Part shown: positions 44,156-52,438 of the stretch, piece by piece
Position numbering within the stretch: position 1 is the first letter of the stretch
Layout: each line of letters starts with the position of its first letter
NCBI RefSeq assembly: GCF_003202235.1
Contig: NZ_MASU01000009.1
Span: 126,501 to 190,500, forward strand
DNA: 64,000 nucleotides
Direction of reading: 5' to 3'
Origin: Prauserella flavalba
GTDB taxonomy: Bacteria > Actinomycetota > Actinomycetes > Mycobacteriales > Pseudonocardiaceae
Program-made: the position numbers and the translations under genes
Notes under the pieces: generated by a model
Databases searched by the model: none
Seen by the model: the letters and a program-made list of their open reading frames with translations, nothing else
What the model was told of the DNA's origin: nothing

Positions 44156-45127
44156 TCATCTGTGCAGGGTTTGTGATGGGGTCTCGTTGTACTTGCGCCG
44201 GTAGCTGGTGGCGAAGCGGCCGGGGTGGACGAACCCCCAGCGGCCTGCGACCTCGCCGACGGTGACGGTGTCGGGCTGCGCGGCACGCAGCTCGTCGTGT
44301 GCCCGCTGCAGCCGCACCCCGCGCAGGAACGCGCTCGGTGTGGTGTCGAGATGCCTTCGGAAGCCCTTCTGCAGCGCCCGCACGCTGACCCCGGCCTCGC
44401 GAGCGAGGCTGCCCATCGTGTGGGCCAGCTCGGGGTGGTTCTCGATGATCTCGACGGCCCTGCTGACGGCCCGCGACGGCGCGGGCAGCGCCTTGCCGTG
44501 CAGCATGTCGGCGTAGTTGCTGTGCTGCGCGATGAGCAGCCCGGACATCAGGTTCTGCTCCATCTGCTGGATCGACAGCGGATGGTTGAGCAGACTGTCC
44601 GGGCGGTTCAGCTCGGACACGCAGAACATCAGGTAGTCGTACCAGGTGCGCGCATAGCCCGAGATCGCCATGCCGAGGTCGAACTCGATGGGGTTCGGCA
44701 GCGACCGGTCGAGCAGGTCGGACAGCGTGGCTTCCAGCGCCGTCCGCTCGATCCGCAGGATCACGAGCTCGAGATCGCCGTCGAGCCGCATGCTCAGCGG
44801 CCTGGTCGGACCCACCACCACCGCGACGCCCGGCACACCGTAGACGTGCTCGGCGCCCTGCTGGAACAGCCCGGTTCCCATCAGCGGCACCTGGACGACG
44901 TAGAACGTGTCGAGCACCCCCGGGTCCACCCGCACGTCCGCGCCGTAACCGATGTAGCTCATGCCGACCTTGTCGAGCCGCTTGGAGTGCATCCGGGCGT
45001 CGAGCTCGCCGTCCCGCTCGGACAGCTCCATGCGGTGGTCGCAGAAGACCCGCCCGACCGCATCCCGGGTCACGTCGAGATCCTGCGAATGGAACAGCTC
45101 GAATCGGCTCAGTGGTTTCTGAATCAT
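44156..45127 (-). CDS. AraC-family regulator (intact)
   Basis: 323 residues. Residues 1-200 form the AraC_binding_2/cupin-like sensor domain (DLDVTRDAVGRVFCDHRMEL, YIGYGADVRVDPGVLDTFYVVQVPLMGTG). A linker (HSNYADMLHGKALPAPSRAVSRAVEIIENHPE) joins it to a two-helix-turn-helix AraC domain (TMGSLAREAGVSVRALQKGFRRHLDTTPSAFLRGVRLQRAHDEL, GEVAGRWGFVHPGRFATSYRRKYNETPSQTL). It is the intact model for the two broken AraC loci at 54.4-56.3 kb. A 16-base sequence repeated at 45219 and 45712 lies upstream and may be its binding site. Confidence 0.9.
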   Translation of the reverse strand: MIQKPLSRFELFHSQDLDVTRDAVGRVFCDHRMELSERDGELDARMHSKRLDKVGMSYIGYGADVRVDPGVLDTFYVVQVPLMGTGLFQQGAEHVYGVPGVAVVVGPTRPLSMRLDGDLELVILRIERTALEATLSDLLDRSLPNPIEFDLGMAISGYARTWYDYLMFCVSELNRPDSLLNHPLSIQQMEQNLMSGLLIAQHSNYADMLHGKALPAPSRAVSRAVEIIENHPELAHTMGSLAREAGVSVRALQKGFRRHLDTTPSAFLRGVRLQRAHDELRAAQPDTVTVGEVAGRWGFVHPGRFATSYRRKYNETPSQTLHR

Positions 45128-45218
45128 GCGCACACCGGGACACCGATCCCGAACGCCGGCTCGGACCTCCCCGCTTCACCTCCTCCGCTACTAGCGTTAA
45201 CCGCGGGCGACATCCCTG

Positions 45219-45234
45219 GTACCACCAAACGGGT
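45219..45234. repeat. 16-base direct repeat, copy 1 (AraC-side)
   Basis: GTACCACCAAACGGGT, about 92 bases upstream of the AraC start and followed by an AT-rich tract. Identical to 45712-45727. Length and position suit an AraC-family binding site. Confidence 0.6.
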
Positions 45235-45711
45235 GCGGTTTGCTTTTAGCAAATTGCAGATTTCAAATCCGACGCGTGTTCGCGGGCCCGTGGTCAACCG
45301 GCCCCACCAGGACGGGAAGACGCCCGGGCGCGCACGGTACGACAAAGGGGACATCGGTTCGAACTCCAGTCTCCCGCTCGCGATCCGAAGACGCGCGAGC
45401 CAATGGGAAGTGTTCAACCGTTAATGCGCGAGCCGCGCCGCCGGATTGCTCCACTCGGCCCTATCCACCCAGAAAAGCGCAGCTCAGAAATAGACAAAGG
45501 AAACGAACCTCGCCGGACGTCCCCGCACGGCCGGTGTCTGGCTCGTCGCCGGGTGATCATCGCCCCACGGGGTGACGATGGTCTCCCGACCGGTTCGTCG
45601 ATACTCCTCGGGCGGGGCACATCATGATCGAACTTCCACCCAGCCCTCGATCAGCCTTCCGGGACATGCCTGGCCCTCGTCAGTCAGCATGGTTCACTCA
45701 GTGAATCGCGA

Positions 45712-45727
45712 GTACCACCAAACGGGT
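45712..45727. repeat. 16-base direct repeat, copy 2
   Basis: GTACCACCAAACGGGT, identical to 45219-45234 and in the same orientation, again followed by an AT-rich stretch (CAAATTGCGG). It lies 126 bases past the stop of the tryptophanase-like gene, with no known gene starting beside it. Confidence 0.6.
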
Positions 45728-45852
45728 CAAATTGCGGAACGCATCCTGCATGTTCACGAGCACGTCACGTCACGGTCACGACGAGACGTCGCGGTGGTGA
45801 CGTTGAGCGGCAGCCTACCGGCGCCCCGTTACGCCGGTCCAGTGAGAATTTT

Positions 45853-47244
45853 TCAGCTACGCACACTCTCGGTGTCTCCCAACGGCGCGAGCGTGGCCGC
45901 GAACTGCCGCAGTGCGCCCGTCTGCTCGGTGATGCGGTAGCCCCTGATCGCCGACGCCTTCGCGGCGACCTCGCCCGCCACCTCCGCGACGTACTCCAGG
46001 TGGTTCGCGGTGTAGACCCGCCGGGGCAGCGCGAAGCGCACCAGCTCCCTGGGCGCGGGCAGGTCGGGACCACCCGCGGGATCGGGCCTGCCGAACACGA
46101 GCGTGCCGAGCTCCGTCACCCTGACCGCGCCGGCCAGGTACAGCTCGATGGCGAACGCCGTGGCGGGCAGCTCGTGCGGCGGGATGTGCCCGAGCAGCCT
46201 GCCGGCGTCGACGTACACGGCGTGGCAGCCCGCGGGCCGCACGACGGGCAGCCCGGCACGTTCCAGCCGCTCGGCGAACCAGCCCGCCGACTCCGCGCGG
46301 TACCGCAGGTAGGCGGGGTCGGTGACCTCCAGCAACCCCTGTGCGAGGGCGTCGAGGTCGCGCCCGGCGAGCCCGCCGTAGGTCGGGAAACCCTCGGTCT
46401 CGATGAGCTGGTCCGCGCACCGCCGCGCCAGCTCCGGATCCCGCAGCGCGATCAGGCCGCCGATGTTGGCGACGCCGTCCTTCTTCAGGCTCGCCCAGCA
46501 GCCGTCGGCGAGGTCGAACATCGCCCGCGCCAGCTCGCGCGGTGTCGCGCCGGCGTGCGCGGGTGAGCGCGTGCCGACCAGGTAGGCGTTCTCGGCGAAC
46601 CGCGACGCGTCGAGCAGCAGCGGGACGCCGTGCGCGCGGCACAGCCGCCGCGCCTGCGCCGCGTTCTCCAGCGACACCGGCTGACCGCCGTTGGCGTTGT
46701 TGGTGACCGTGAGGACCACGCAGGCCACGCGCCCGCCGTCCGGCCCGGACAGCAGGCGCTCCAGCGCGGCCAGGTCGATGTTCCCGCCGAACGGCAGCAC
46801 CGTGCCGGAGGGCACCGGTACCGGAAGGTCGATCGCCTCCGAGCCCGCCGCGAGCACGCTCGCACGTGTGCTGTCGAAATGCGTGTTGGCCACGCACAGC
46901 CGGCCCGGCCGCAGCAGGCGGTGCAGCAGGATGCGTTCCGCGGCCCGGCCCTGGTGCACCGGCAGCACCTCGCCGAACCCGGTCAGCTCGGTGACCACGC
47001 GCTCGAACCGTTCGAAGGACCGGGCGCCCGCGTAGGACTCGTCGCCGGACACCAGCGCCGACCACTGCGCCGCCGACATCGCACTGGTGCCCGAGTCGGT
47101 GAGCAGATCGATCGTGATCAGCCGCGCCGGGACGCGGAACAGGTTGTACCCGGCGGTCTCCAGCGCCTCGCTCCGCTCGCCCGGCGCAGGGAAGGGAATC
47201 GGCTCGACGGCCTTGATCCGGAACGGTTCCATGAACGACGGCAT
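45853..47244 (-). CDS. Tryptophanase / tyrosine phenol-lyase-family beta-eliminating lyase
   Basis: 463 residues, ATG 47244 preceded by GGGGAGG. YNLFRVPARLITIDLLTDSGTSAMS, LPVHQGRAAERIL, LTVTNNANGGQPVS, LLLDASRFAENAYLV (Asp212 for the pyridinium nitrogen), CWASLKKDGVANIGG (PLP Lys near 255) and FALPRRVYTANHLEYV (carboxylate Arg) follow E. coli TnaA closely. The C-terminal LRQFAATL aligns with TnaA LRHFTAKL, so the indole-side His463 is Gln here; tyrosine phenol-lyase, as I recall, has Phe. Substrate is therefore uncertain: it should release pyruvate and ammonia through 2-aminoacrylate from some beta-substituted amino acid. Last gene of the aminotransferase/RidA operon, 36 bases after the GlcD/F remnant. 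Confidence 0.85.
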   Translation of the reverse strand: MPSFMEPFRIKAVEPIPFPAPGERSEALETAGYNLFRVPARLITIDLLTDSGTSAMSAAQWSALVSGDESYAGARSFERFERVVTELTGFGEVLPVHQGRAAERILLHRLLRPGRLCVANTHFDSTRASVLAAGSEAIDLPVPVPSGTVLPFGGNIDLAALERLLSGPDGGRVACVVLTVTNNANGGQPVSLENAAQARRLCRAHGVPLLLDASRFAENAYLVGTRSPAHAGATPRELARAMFDLADGCWASLKKDGVANIGGLIALRDPELARRCADQLIETEGFPTYGGLAGRDLDALAQGLLEVTDPAYLRYRAESAGWFAERLERAGLPVVRPAGCHAVYVDAGRLLGHIPPHELPATAFAIELYLAGAVRVTELGTLVFGRPDPAGGPDLPAPRELVRFALPRRVYTANHLEYVAEVAGEVAAKASAIRGYRITEQTGALRQFAATLAPLGDTESVRS

Positions 47245-47280
47245 GTGCGGACCTCCCCGGTCAACCCGTCGAGTCTCCGG

Positions 47281-48200
47281 TCAGCCGCGAACTGCGCGGT
47301 AGGGGCCGTTCCCTGCCCGTTCGAGCAGCTCGGCCAGGTGCAGCGCGCACCCGCGACCGGCGGCGCCGCAGTCCCTGCCGCAGCTGCCGCAGACAGCCGG
47401 GGTTCACCGCGACCACGAAGTCCACGTCCGCCTCCTCGATGGCGTCGAGCTTCGGCGCGAGCAGCGTCGCGCTGTCCGACGGCCGCCGCAGCGAGTACGT
47501 CCCGGCCGCCCCGCAGCAGGCCGCCGCGCCCGGGAGCTCGACGTAGTCGGCGACCGCGCCGATCAGCTCCCTCGGCTGCCGGTGCACGCCGAGCGCGTTG
47601 CGCAGATGGCAGGAGTCCTGCAGCGCCACGCGGGCGCGCCGCGGCCCGGCCCGCACATCGCCACGCGGTGCGGCGTCCCGCTCGGCGAGGTACTCGCTCA
47701 GCTCCCGCACCCGCTCGCGGCCGAGGCACGCCGCCAGGTGCGCGGCACAGCCGCCCGCCGTGGTGACGATCGTGCCGGGCAGCCGCCTGCCCACCTCCGC
47801 CGCCAGCGACGTACAGCAGCCCGTGCGCGGCGGCCGCGTCGGCGAGGCACGCGGTGGACACCCCGGGCTGCACGCGGGCGAGCAGCTCCGCCTCGCTCAG
47901 CTCGACGATCGCCGCCATGCGGGTCAGCACGAGCACGATCCCGCCGCGCAGCGCGACGGTGGCCGCGCAGAGGTTCGACCCGGCACCGCGCGGGATCACG
48001 GGAACACCGCGCGCCGTGGCGAGTGTCAGGATCTCCGAGACCTCCCGCGTGCTGCCGGGAAACACCACCGCGTCGGGTGTGCCGCTGAACAGCGGGGTCG
48101 CGTCGCGCGCGTAGGGCGCCAGCTCGCCCTCGGCGAAGCGGACGTGGGCCGCGCCCACGATGCCCGTGAGCGCGTCGGCTACCTCGGCGTCGAGCGGCAT
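47281..48200 (-). pseudogene. Collapsed GlcD-GlcF remnant (glycolate/lactate oxidase subunits)
   Basis: From ATG 48200 the first ~127 codons are a GlcD-type FAD-binding start (VVFPGSTREVSEILTLATARGVPVIPRGAGSNLCAATVALRGGIVLVL, then AAHGLLYV). At about 47811 the homology jumps, in another frame, to the C-terminal third of GlcF (LPGTIVTTAGGCAAHLAACLG, LQDSCHLRNALGVHRQPRELI, GAAACCGAAGTYSLRRP, AVNPGCLRQL). A further frameshift follows at about 47345, before CALHLAELLERAGNGPYRAVRG and the TGA at 47281. The rest of GlcD and the iron-sulfur half of GlcF, roughly 2 kb, are missing. The flanking genes remain tightly packed, so this is an in-operon deletion. Confidence 0.8.
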
Positions 48201-48201
48201 G

Positions 48202-49056
48202 TCACGCTTGCCTGCACACCGACCGCTGCCTGCCGAGCCCGGCGACCTCCATCTCCATGACGTCCCCGTCGCGCAGGTAGCCGAACCGGCCCGACAGCGC
48301 CACGCCCTCCGGCGTTCCCGTGTTGAGCAGGTCGCCCGGTTCCAGGACGAGGAACTGCGAGAGGTGCCACACGAGCTCGGCGACGGTGAAGATCATGTCG
48401 GAGGTCTTCGAGTCCTGCCGTGCCTCGCCGTTGACCCACGAGCGCAGCGCGAGCGCCTGCGGATCGGCGATGTCCCCGGCGGGCACGAACCACGGGCCGA
48501 CGGGGTTGAACGTCTCGCACGACTTGCCCTTCGACCACTGGCCGCCCGGCCTGCCGAGCTGGAAGTCGCGTTCGGACACGTCGTTGACGGTCACGTAGCC
48601 CGCGATGCACGAGCGGGCCTCGCCGAGCGACTCGAGGTACCGGGCCCTGCGCCCGATCACCACGCCCAGCTCCACCTCCCAGTCGGTCTTCTCCGACCCA
48701 CGCGGGATGAGCACGTCGTCGTAGGGGCCGACGACGGTGTTGGGCGACTTGTGGAACAGCACGGCCTCCGACGGCGGTTCCACTCCGGACTCCGCGGCGT
48801 GCGCGCGATAGTTCAGCCCGATGCAGAGCACGGCACCCGGCCTCGCGATGGGCGGCCCGACACGCCTGCCCGTGACGTCCAGCGGTTCGAGCTCGCCCCG
48901 GTCGAGGGCGCGGCGCACGATCCTCGGGCCGTCCCAGCCGAGGAACACGCCGTCGATGTCGTCGGTGACGGGCGAGAGGTCGTAGTGCACGCCGTCCTCG
49001 GCCAGCACCACGGGACGTTCGGCGCCGGGCTCACCGACGCGCATCAGCTTCATCAT
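48202..49056 (-). CDS. Fumarylacetoacetate-hydrolase-family protein
   Basis: 284 residues. KLMRVGEPGAERPVVLAEDGVHYDLS is the small N-terminal domain. The FAH core runs from IARPGAVLCIGLNYRAHAAESGVEPPSEAVLFHKSPNTVVGPYDDVLIP, with metal ligands in TDWEVELGVVIG (E-x-E) and TVNDVSERDFQ, and ends LEPGDLLNTGTPEGVAL. Family members hydrolyse or isomerise diketo acids such as acylpyruvates in sugar-acid or aromatic catabolism. The start overlaps the M81 stop by ATGA; one base separates its stop from the GlcD start. Confidence 0.92.
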   Translation of the reverse strand: MMKLMRVGEPGAERPVVLAEDGVHYDLSPVTDDIDGVFLGWDGPRIVRRALDRGELEPLDVTGRRVGPPIARPGAVLCIGLNYRAHAAESGVEPPSEAVLFHKSPNTVVGPYDDVLIPRGSEKTDWEVELGVVIGRRARYLESLGEARSCIAGYVTVNDVSERDFQLGRPGGQWSKGKSCETFNPVGPWFVPAGDIADPQALALRSWVNGEARQDSKTSDMIFTVAELVWHLSQFLVLEPGDLLNTGTPEGVALSGRFGYLRDGDVMEMEVAGLGRQRSVCRQA

Positions 49057-50543
49057 GGGTTCCCGGGGTCGAAGTCGGGCAGCTCGAACGGATACATCGG
49101 ACGGCGGCGGTGGTGGTAGGCCAGCTTGTCGAGGTTCATCGCGGTGACGCCCTCGGTGTCGGCCACGACCATGCGCGAGGCGATCGGCCCGTAGGCCGCG
49201 CGCGGCGAGTTGACGCCCTTCGCCACCACCACGCGGTAGTCCCTGGGATCCACGCCGACGCTGTAGTGCTGGTACAGGCTGGAGTTCATCACCGGCTTCG
49301 ACGTGAGCACGAGCGTGTGGCCGGCCTCGGTGTCGACGACCGCGGTCGGTCCCATGTCGAAGAACCGCAGCCCGGCGTGCACCGAGTCCTTCGCCTCGAA
49401 CCGGCCGTCCGAGAGCGCGCGGACCCGGCCCACGACGGGCACCGGGTTGCCCGCGGCGTGCGCGCTGCACGCCCCCACCCGCAGCCTGACCTCCGCCCCC
49501 GTCCCGGCCACCTCGCAGCAGCGGGCCGACTCCGGGTCCCACAGCGTCTGCAAGAGCGAGCCGAGGCCGCGTTTCACCGCCGCCTCGAGGATCACGGTCG
49601 AGTCGCCGGGCGCGCCGCCGCCGATGTTGTCGCCGACGTCGAGGAGCACCACCGGCCCCTCGGGTTCGCACTCGGCGAGGTCGAGCGCCTGGTCGACGTC
49701 CAGCTCGCGCGCCTGCAGCGCCGCCCTGCGGTCCCACACCTCGGCCGCGAGCTCGCGCGTGGCGGCGTCGGCCTGCGACTGGTCGCCGTCGTGAACCGCG
49801 AGGCACGTCATCCCCATGTGCGCGACGTCGGCGTACGGGAAGCCCTCCACGACGCTCACCGAGAGCATGCCCGGCCGCCGGGCCAGCTCGGCGGCCTTCG
49901 CGACAAGACCCGACATGGGCTGCTCGTTCGTGTCCTGGCGCGCGATGTTGACCACCAGCGGCAGTTGCACGAGCGACTGCCGGGGCGTGAGCTCCCCCCT
50001 CGCGCACCCGGCGACGAGGCGGGTGCAGGCGATCGCCTGCTCGCGCGCGTCCACGTGCGGGTTCGTCTGGTACACCAGCGTCACCGTGAGCGCGTCCACG
50101 AGGCGGGGCGAGATGTTCGCGTGCAGGTCGAGCACCGCGCCGACGGGGACGTCCGGCCCGACGACGCCGCGCACGCGGCTCGCGATCTCGCCGTCGGCGT
50201 CGGGATGGCGCTCGGCCACCGCCGCGCCGTGGATGTTGAGCAGCACGCCGTCCCACGGACCCTGCTCGGCGAGCCGGTCGAGCATCTCCCCCACGATCGC
50301 CTCGAACGCGTCGTCGGTGATCGCGCCGACGGGGTTGACGAAGGCGAACACGAGTGGCACCAGCTCGATGCCGAGGCGGTCGGCCTCCGCGAGGTAGCCG
50401 CCGATCGTGGCGCTCGACCCGTCGTACTCGGCGACGATCTCCCGGCCGCGCAGGATGCCGCCCGCGGTGAACAGCCGCCGGTCTGCCGGTGTCGGGGAGA
50501 AGGTGTTGGCCTCGTGGAACAATCCGAGTGTCGCGAAGCGCAT
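49053..50543 (-). CDS. M81-family (MlrC-like) metallopeptidase
   Basis: 496 residues. RFATLGLFHEANTFSPTPADRRLF and AEYDGSSATIGGYLAEADRLGIELVPLVFAFVNPVGAITDDAFEAI begin the MlrC N-terminal domain. The zinc ligands appear in AVLDLHANIS (Asp, His) and YQTNPHVDAREQA (His). LLDVGDNIGGGAPGDSTVILEAAV and VDTEAGHTLVLTSKPV belong to the C-terminal domain. MlrC hydrolyses linear microcystin fragments, but most homologues sit in unrelated catabolic operons and act on small amides. Between RidA (3 bases upstream) and FAH (ATGA overlap). Confidence 0.92.
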   Translation of the reverse strand: MRFATLGLFHEANTFSPTPADRRLFTAGGILRGREIVAEYDGSSATIGGYLAEADRLGIELVPLVFAFVNPVGAITDDAFEAIVGEMLDRLAEQGPWDGVLLNIHGAAVAERHPDADGEIASRVRGVVGPDVPVGAVLDLHANISPRLVDALTVTLVYQTNPHVDAREQAIACTRLVAGCARGELTPRQSLVQLPLVVNIARQDTNEQPMSGLVAKAAELARRPGMLSVSVVEGFPYADVAHMGMTCLAVHDGDQSQADAATRELAAEVWDRRAALQARELDVDQALDLAECEPEGPVVLLDVGDNIGGGAPGDSTVILEAAVKRGLGSLLQTLWDPESARCCEVAGTGAEVRLRVGACSAHAAGNPVPVVGRVRALSDGRFEAKDSVHAGLRFFDMGPTAVVDTEAGHTLVLTSKPVMNSSLYQHYSVGVDPRDYRVVVAKGVNSPRAAYGPIASRMVVADTEGVTAMNLDKLAYHHRRRPMYPFELPDFDPGNP

Positions 50544-50546
50544 CCC

Positions 50547-50930
50547 TTACCCTCCCCCGAAGGCCACGACGTCGATCTCGAACTTCACCGTGCCGCCAAG
50601 GCAGTTGGCGATCGTGGTCCTCGCGGGCAACGGCGGGTGGAAGTACTCCAGGTACAGCCGGTTGAACTCGGGCACGTCGGCGGGATCCTCGACGTAGGCG
50701 CCGACCTTGACCACGTCGGCCAGTGTCAGTCCCTCGCCCTCGAGGATCCGCCGGACGTTCTCGATCGACCGGCGCATCTCCTCTTCGAAGGTGCCGGGCA
50801 CGATCGCCCCGTTCTCCACCGAAGCCTGGCCGGAGACGAACACGAAGCCGCCCGCCTTCCGGCACGGGGAGAACTTCGAGGTGTTGCCGTCGCGTGCGCC
50901 GTTTTCCGTTGAGCCAGCAGGCCGGGTCAT
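50547..50930 (-). CDS. RidA-family enamine/imine deaminase
   Basis: 127 residues from ATG 50930 (GTGAGG upstream). GGFVFVSGQASVENGAIVPGTFEEEMRRSIENVRRILEGEGLTLADVVKVGAYVEDPADVPEFNRLYLEYF and PARTTIANCLGGTVKFEIDVVAF are the RidA signatures, with the substrate-binding Arg in PAR-TT. It hydrolyses reactive enamines such as 2-aminoacrylate. That fits the PLP enzymes at both ends of this operon: the beta-eliminating lyase would produce such an intermediate. Confidence 0.92.
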   Translation of the reverse strand: MTRPAGSTENGARDGNTSKFSPCRKAGGFVFVSGQASVENGAIVPGTFEEEMRRSIENVRRILEGEGLTLADVVKVGAYVEDPADVPEFNRLYLEYFHPPLPARTTIANCLGGTVKFEIDVVAFGGG

Positions 50931-50932
50931 CC

Positions 50933-52204
50933 TCACGCCCAATCAGTGAGAGTCTTGTCGAATCTGGTCAGTGCCGCGTCGAGCTCCTCGGGGCCGTGCT
51001 GCGCGGAGACGTACCAGACTCCGCGGCCCGCCACCCACAGCCCGTGCGCGACGAGCTCGGGCGCCAGGCGTGCGTACCGGCTGAGGTCGAGCTGTTGCAG
51101 CGAGCGGTAGTCGCTGACCTCCGCGTCGCCGAAGGAGACGTGGAACGCCATCGGCAGGCCCTCCACGCGCAGCGGGAGGTCGTGGCTGCGGCCGAGGTCG
51201 CGCAGCCCGTCCATGAGCGCGGAGCCGTGGGAGGTGATCGACGCGTAGGGAGGGTTCTCGATGAGGTGCGAGACGGTCGCGTGGGTCGCGGCCATCGCCA
51301 TCACCGAGCCGTTGAACGTGCCGGAGTGGTTGACCTTGCCGCTGCCGAACAGCGTCATCAGCTCCGCGCGGCCTGCCAGCGCCGAGACCGGCCAGCCGCC
51401 CGCCATCGCCTTGCCGTACGTGGCGAGGTCGGGGAGCACGCCGTAGCGGCCTGCCGCGCCGCTGAGCCCGACCCGGAACCCGGAGATCACCTCGTCGAAG
51501 ATCAGCACGACACCGTACTCGGAGCACAGCGCGCGGGCCGTCTCGAGGTAGCCCGGCTTCGGCTCGATGACGCCGGCGTTGATCATCACCGGCTCCATGA
51601 TCACCGCGGCGACCTCGTCGTGGTACCGGTCGAGCGTCTCGGTGAGCGCCGTGGAGTCGTTCCACGGCAACAGAAGGAAGTCGTCGAGGTGCCCGGCGAC
51701 CTGGCCCGCGCTGGCGACGCCCCACCCGTTGTCGCCGTCGGCCATGAGCACGTTGTCGAGCCAGCCGTGGTAGTGCCCTTCGAACCGGACGACCTTGGTC
51801 CTGCCGGTCGCTCCGCGGGCGAGCCGCAGTGCCGCCTGCACCGACTCCGTGCCGGACACGCCGAAGCGCACCATGTCCGCCCAGCCGAGCGCCTCGCACA
51901 CCGTCTCCGACGCCTTCACCTCGAGCTCGTGCTGCCCGCCGAAGATGAGTCCACGGCCGCATGCCTCACTGACCGCCTCGGTGACGTCGTCCGGTGCGTG
52001 GCCGAGAAAGTTGGGCCCCTGCCCGAGGAGGTAGTCGACGTAGTTCACGCCGTCGACGTCGTACAGCCACGCGCCCCGTGCGTGGTCGATGAAGACCTGC
52101 GGTCCGGCGAGGCGGACGTTGGAATGGACCCCGCCGGGGGTGCGCGCGAGCGCCCGCTGGCGCAGGGCGTTCGAGCGGACGAGAAGCTCAGCCGCGTCGC
52201 TCAT
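50933..52204 (-). CDS. Class III PLP aminotransferase (glutamate-1-semialdehyde aminomutase-like)
   Basis: 423 residues from ATG 52204 with GGAGAG upstream. ALARTPGGVHSNVRLAGPQVFIDHARGAWLYDVDGVNYVDYLLGQGPNFLGHAP, FGVSGTESVQAALRLARGATGRTKVVRFEGHYHGWLD, VLIFDEVISGFRVGLSGAAGRYGVLPDLATYGKAMAGGWPVSALAGR (PLP Lys in YGKAMAGG) and HSGTFNGS are class III features nearest to the GSA aminomutase branch. As a catabolic-operon member away from heme genes it is probably an amino-acid or amine aminotransferase, not HemL. First gene of the six-gene operon, divergent from the IclR regulator. Confidence 0.93.
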   Translation of the reverse strand: MSDAAELLVRSNALRQRALARTPGGVHSNVRLAGPQVFIDHARGAWLYDVDGVNYVDYLLGQGPNFLGHAPDDVTEAVSEACGRGLIFGGQHELEVKASETVCEALGWADMVRFGVSGTESVQAALRLARGATGRTKVVRFEGHYHGWLDNVLMADGDNGWGVASAGQVAGHLDDFLLLPWNDSTALTETLDRYHDEVAAVIMEPVMINAGVIEPKPGYLETARALCSEYGVVLIFDEVISGFRVGLSGAAGRYGVLPDLATYGKAMAGGWPVSALAGRAELMTLFGSGKVNHSGTFNGSVMAMAATHATVSHLIENPPYASITSHGSALMDGLRDLGRSHDLPLRVEGLPMAFHVSFGDAEVSDYRSLQQLDLSRYARLAPELVAHGLWVAGRGVWYVSAQHGPEELDAALTRFDKTLTDWA

Positions 52205-52270
52205 GTGCTCTCCGTTCTGCCTGGTGACGTTTCCGAGAAACCGCCGCACGCCGCACCGCACCCACCAGGT

Positions 52271-52300
52271 TTTATTGAATGAAACACGTGGACCGTTTCG
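52271..52300. promoter_or_regulatory. Candidate IclR operator between aminotransferase and iclR-type gene
   Basis: TTTATTGAATGAAAC (52271-52285), then GTTTCG (52295-52300), in an otherwise GC-rich divergent promoter. ATGAAAC and GTTTCG elements recur at the second IclR promoter (56329-56357) and at the epimerase/hydrolase promoter (58909-58930, with GTGAAAT in place of ATGAAAC). Confidence 0.5.
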
Positions 52301-52438
52301 CAATCACGCTACGGGCGCACGGTGGGCACCGTCAAGGGGGCCATGCGCCGAACCAGGGGCGCCCCAAATGCTGGCCCCCTGCTTCACCAGAAGGGACCCG
52401 CTAGGCTTCTGAAATGCCGAATCCGATTCTGAGGGGAA

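Larger units (their letters stand above)
45128..45852. other. Non-coding gap with AT-rich patches upstream of AraC
   Basis: 725 bases without a convincing long gene, less GC-rich than its flanks (for example TTTTAGCAAATTGCAGATTTC near 45244). It contains the AraC promoter and a 16-base direct repeat at both ends. A 26-codon frame on the plus strand, 45624-45704 (begins MIELPPSP, ends SAWFTQ), ends 7 bases before the second repeat copy; it has only a weak GGGCGGGG upstream and is not claimed as a gene. Confidence 0.5.

Noticed and set aside
44064-44159. Start of the small XRE gene at ATG 44159, coupled to AraC by ATGA
   Set aside because: The extra 32 codons are AT-rich at third positions and unlike HTH N-termini; 44063 is preferred, though coupling cannot be excluded.
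45624-45704. 26-codon plus-strand frame ending SAWFTQ as a RiPP precursor
   Set aside because: It lies on the opposite strand from the radical SAM gene with a poor ribosome-binding site. Kept only as a remark beside the direct repeat.
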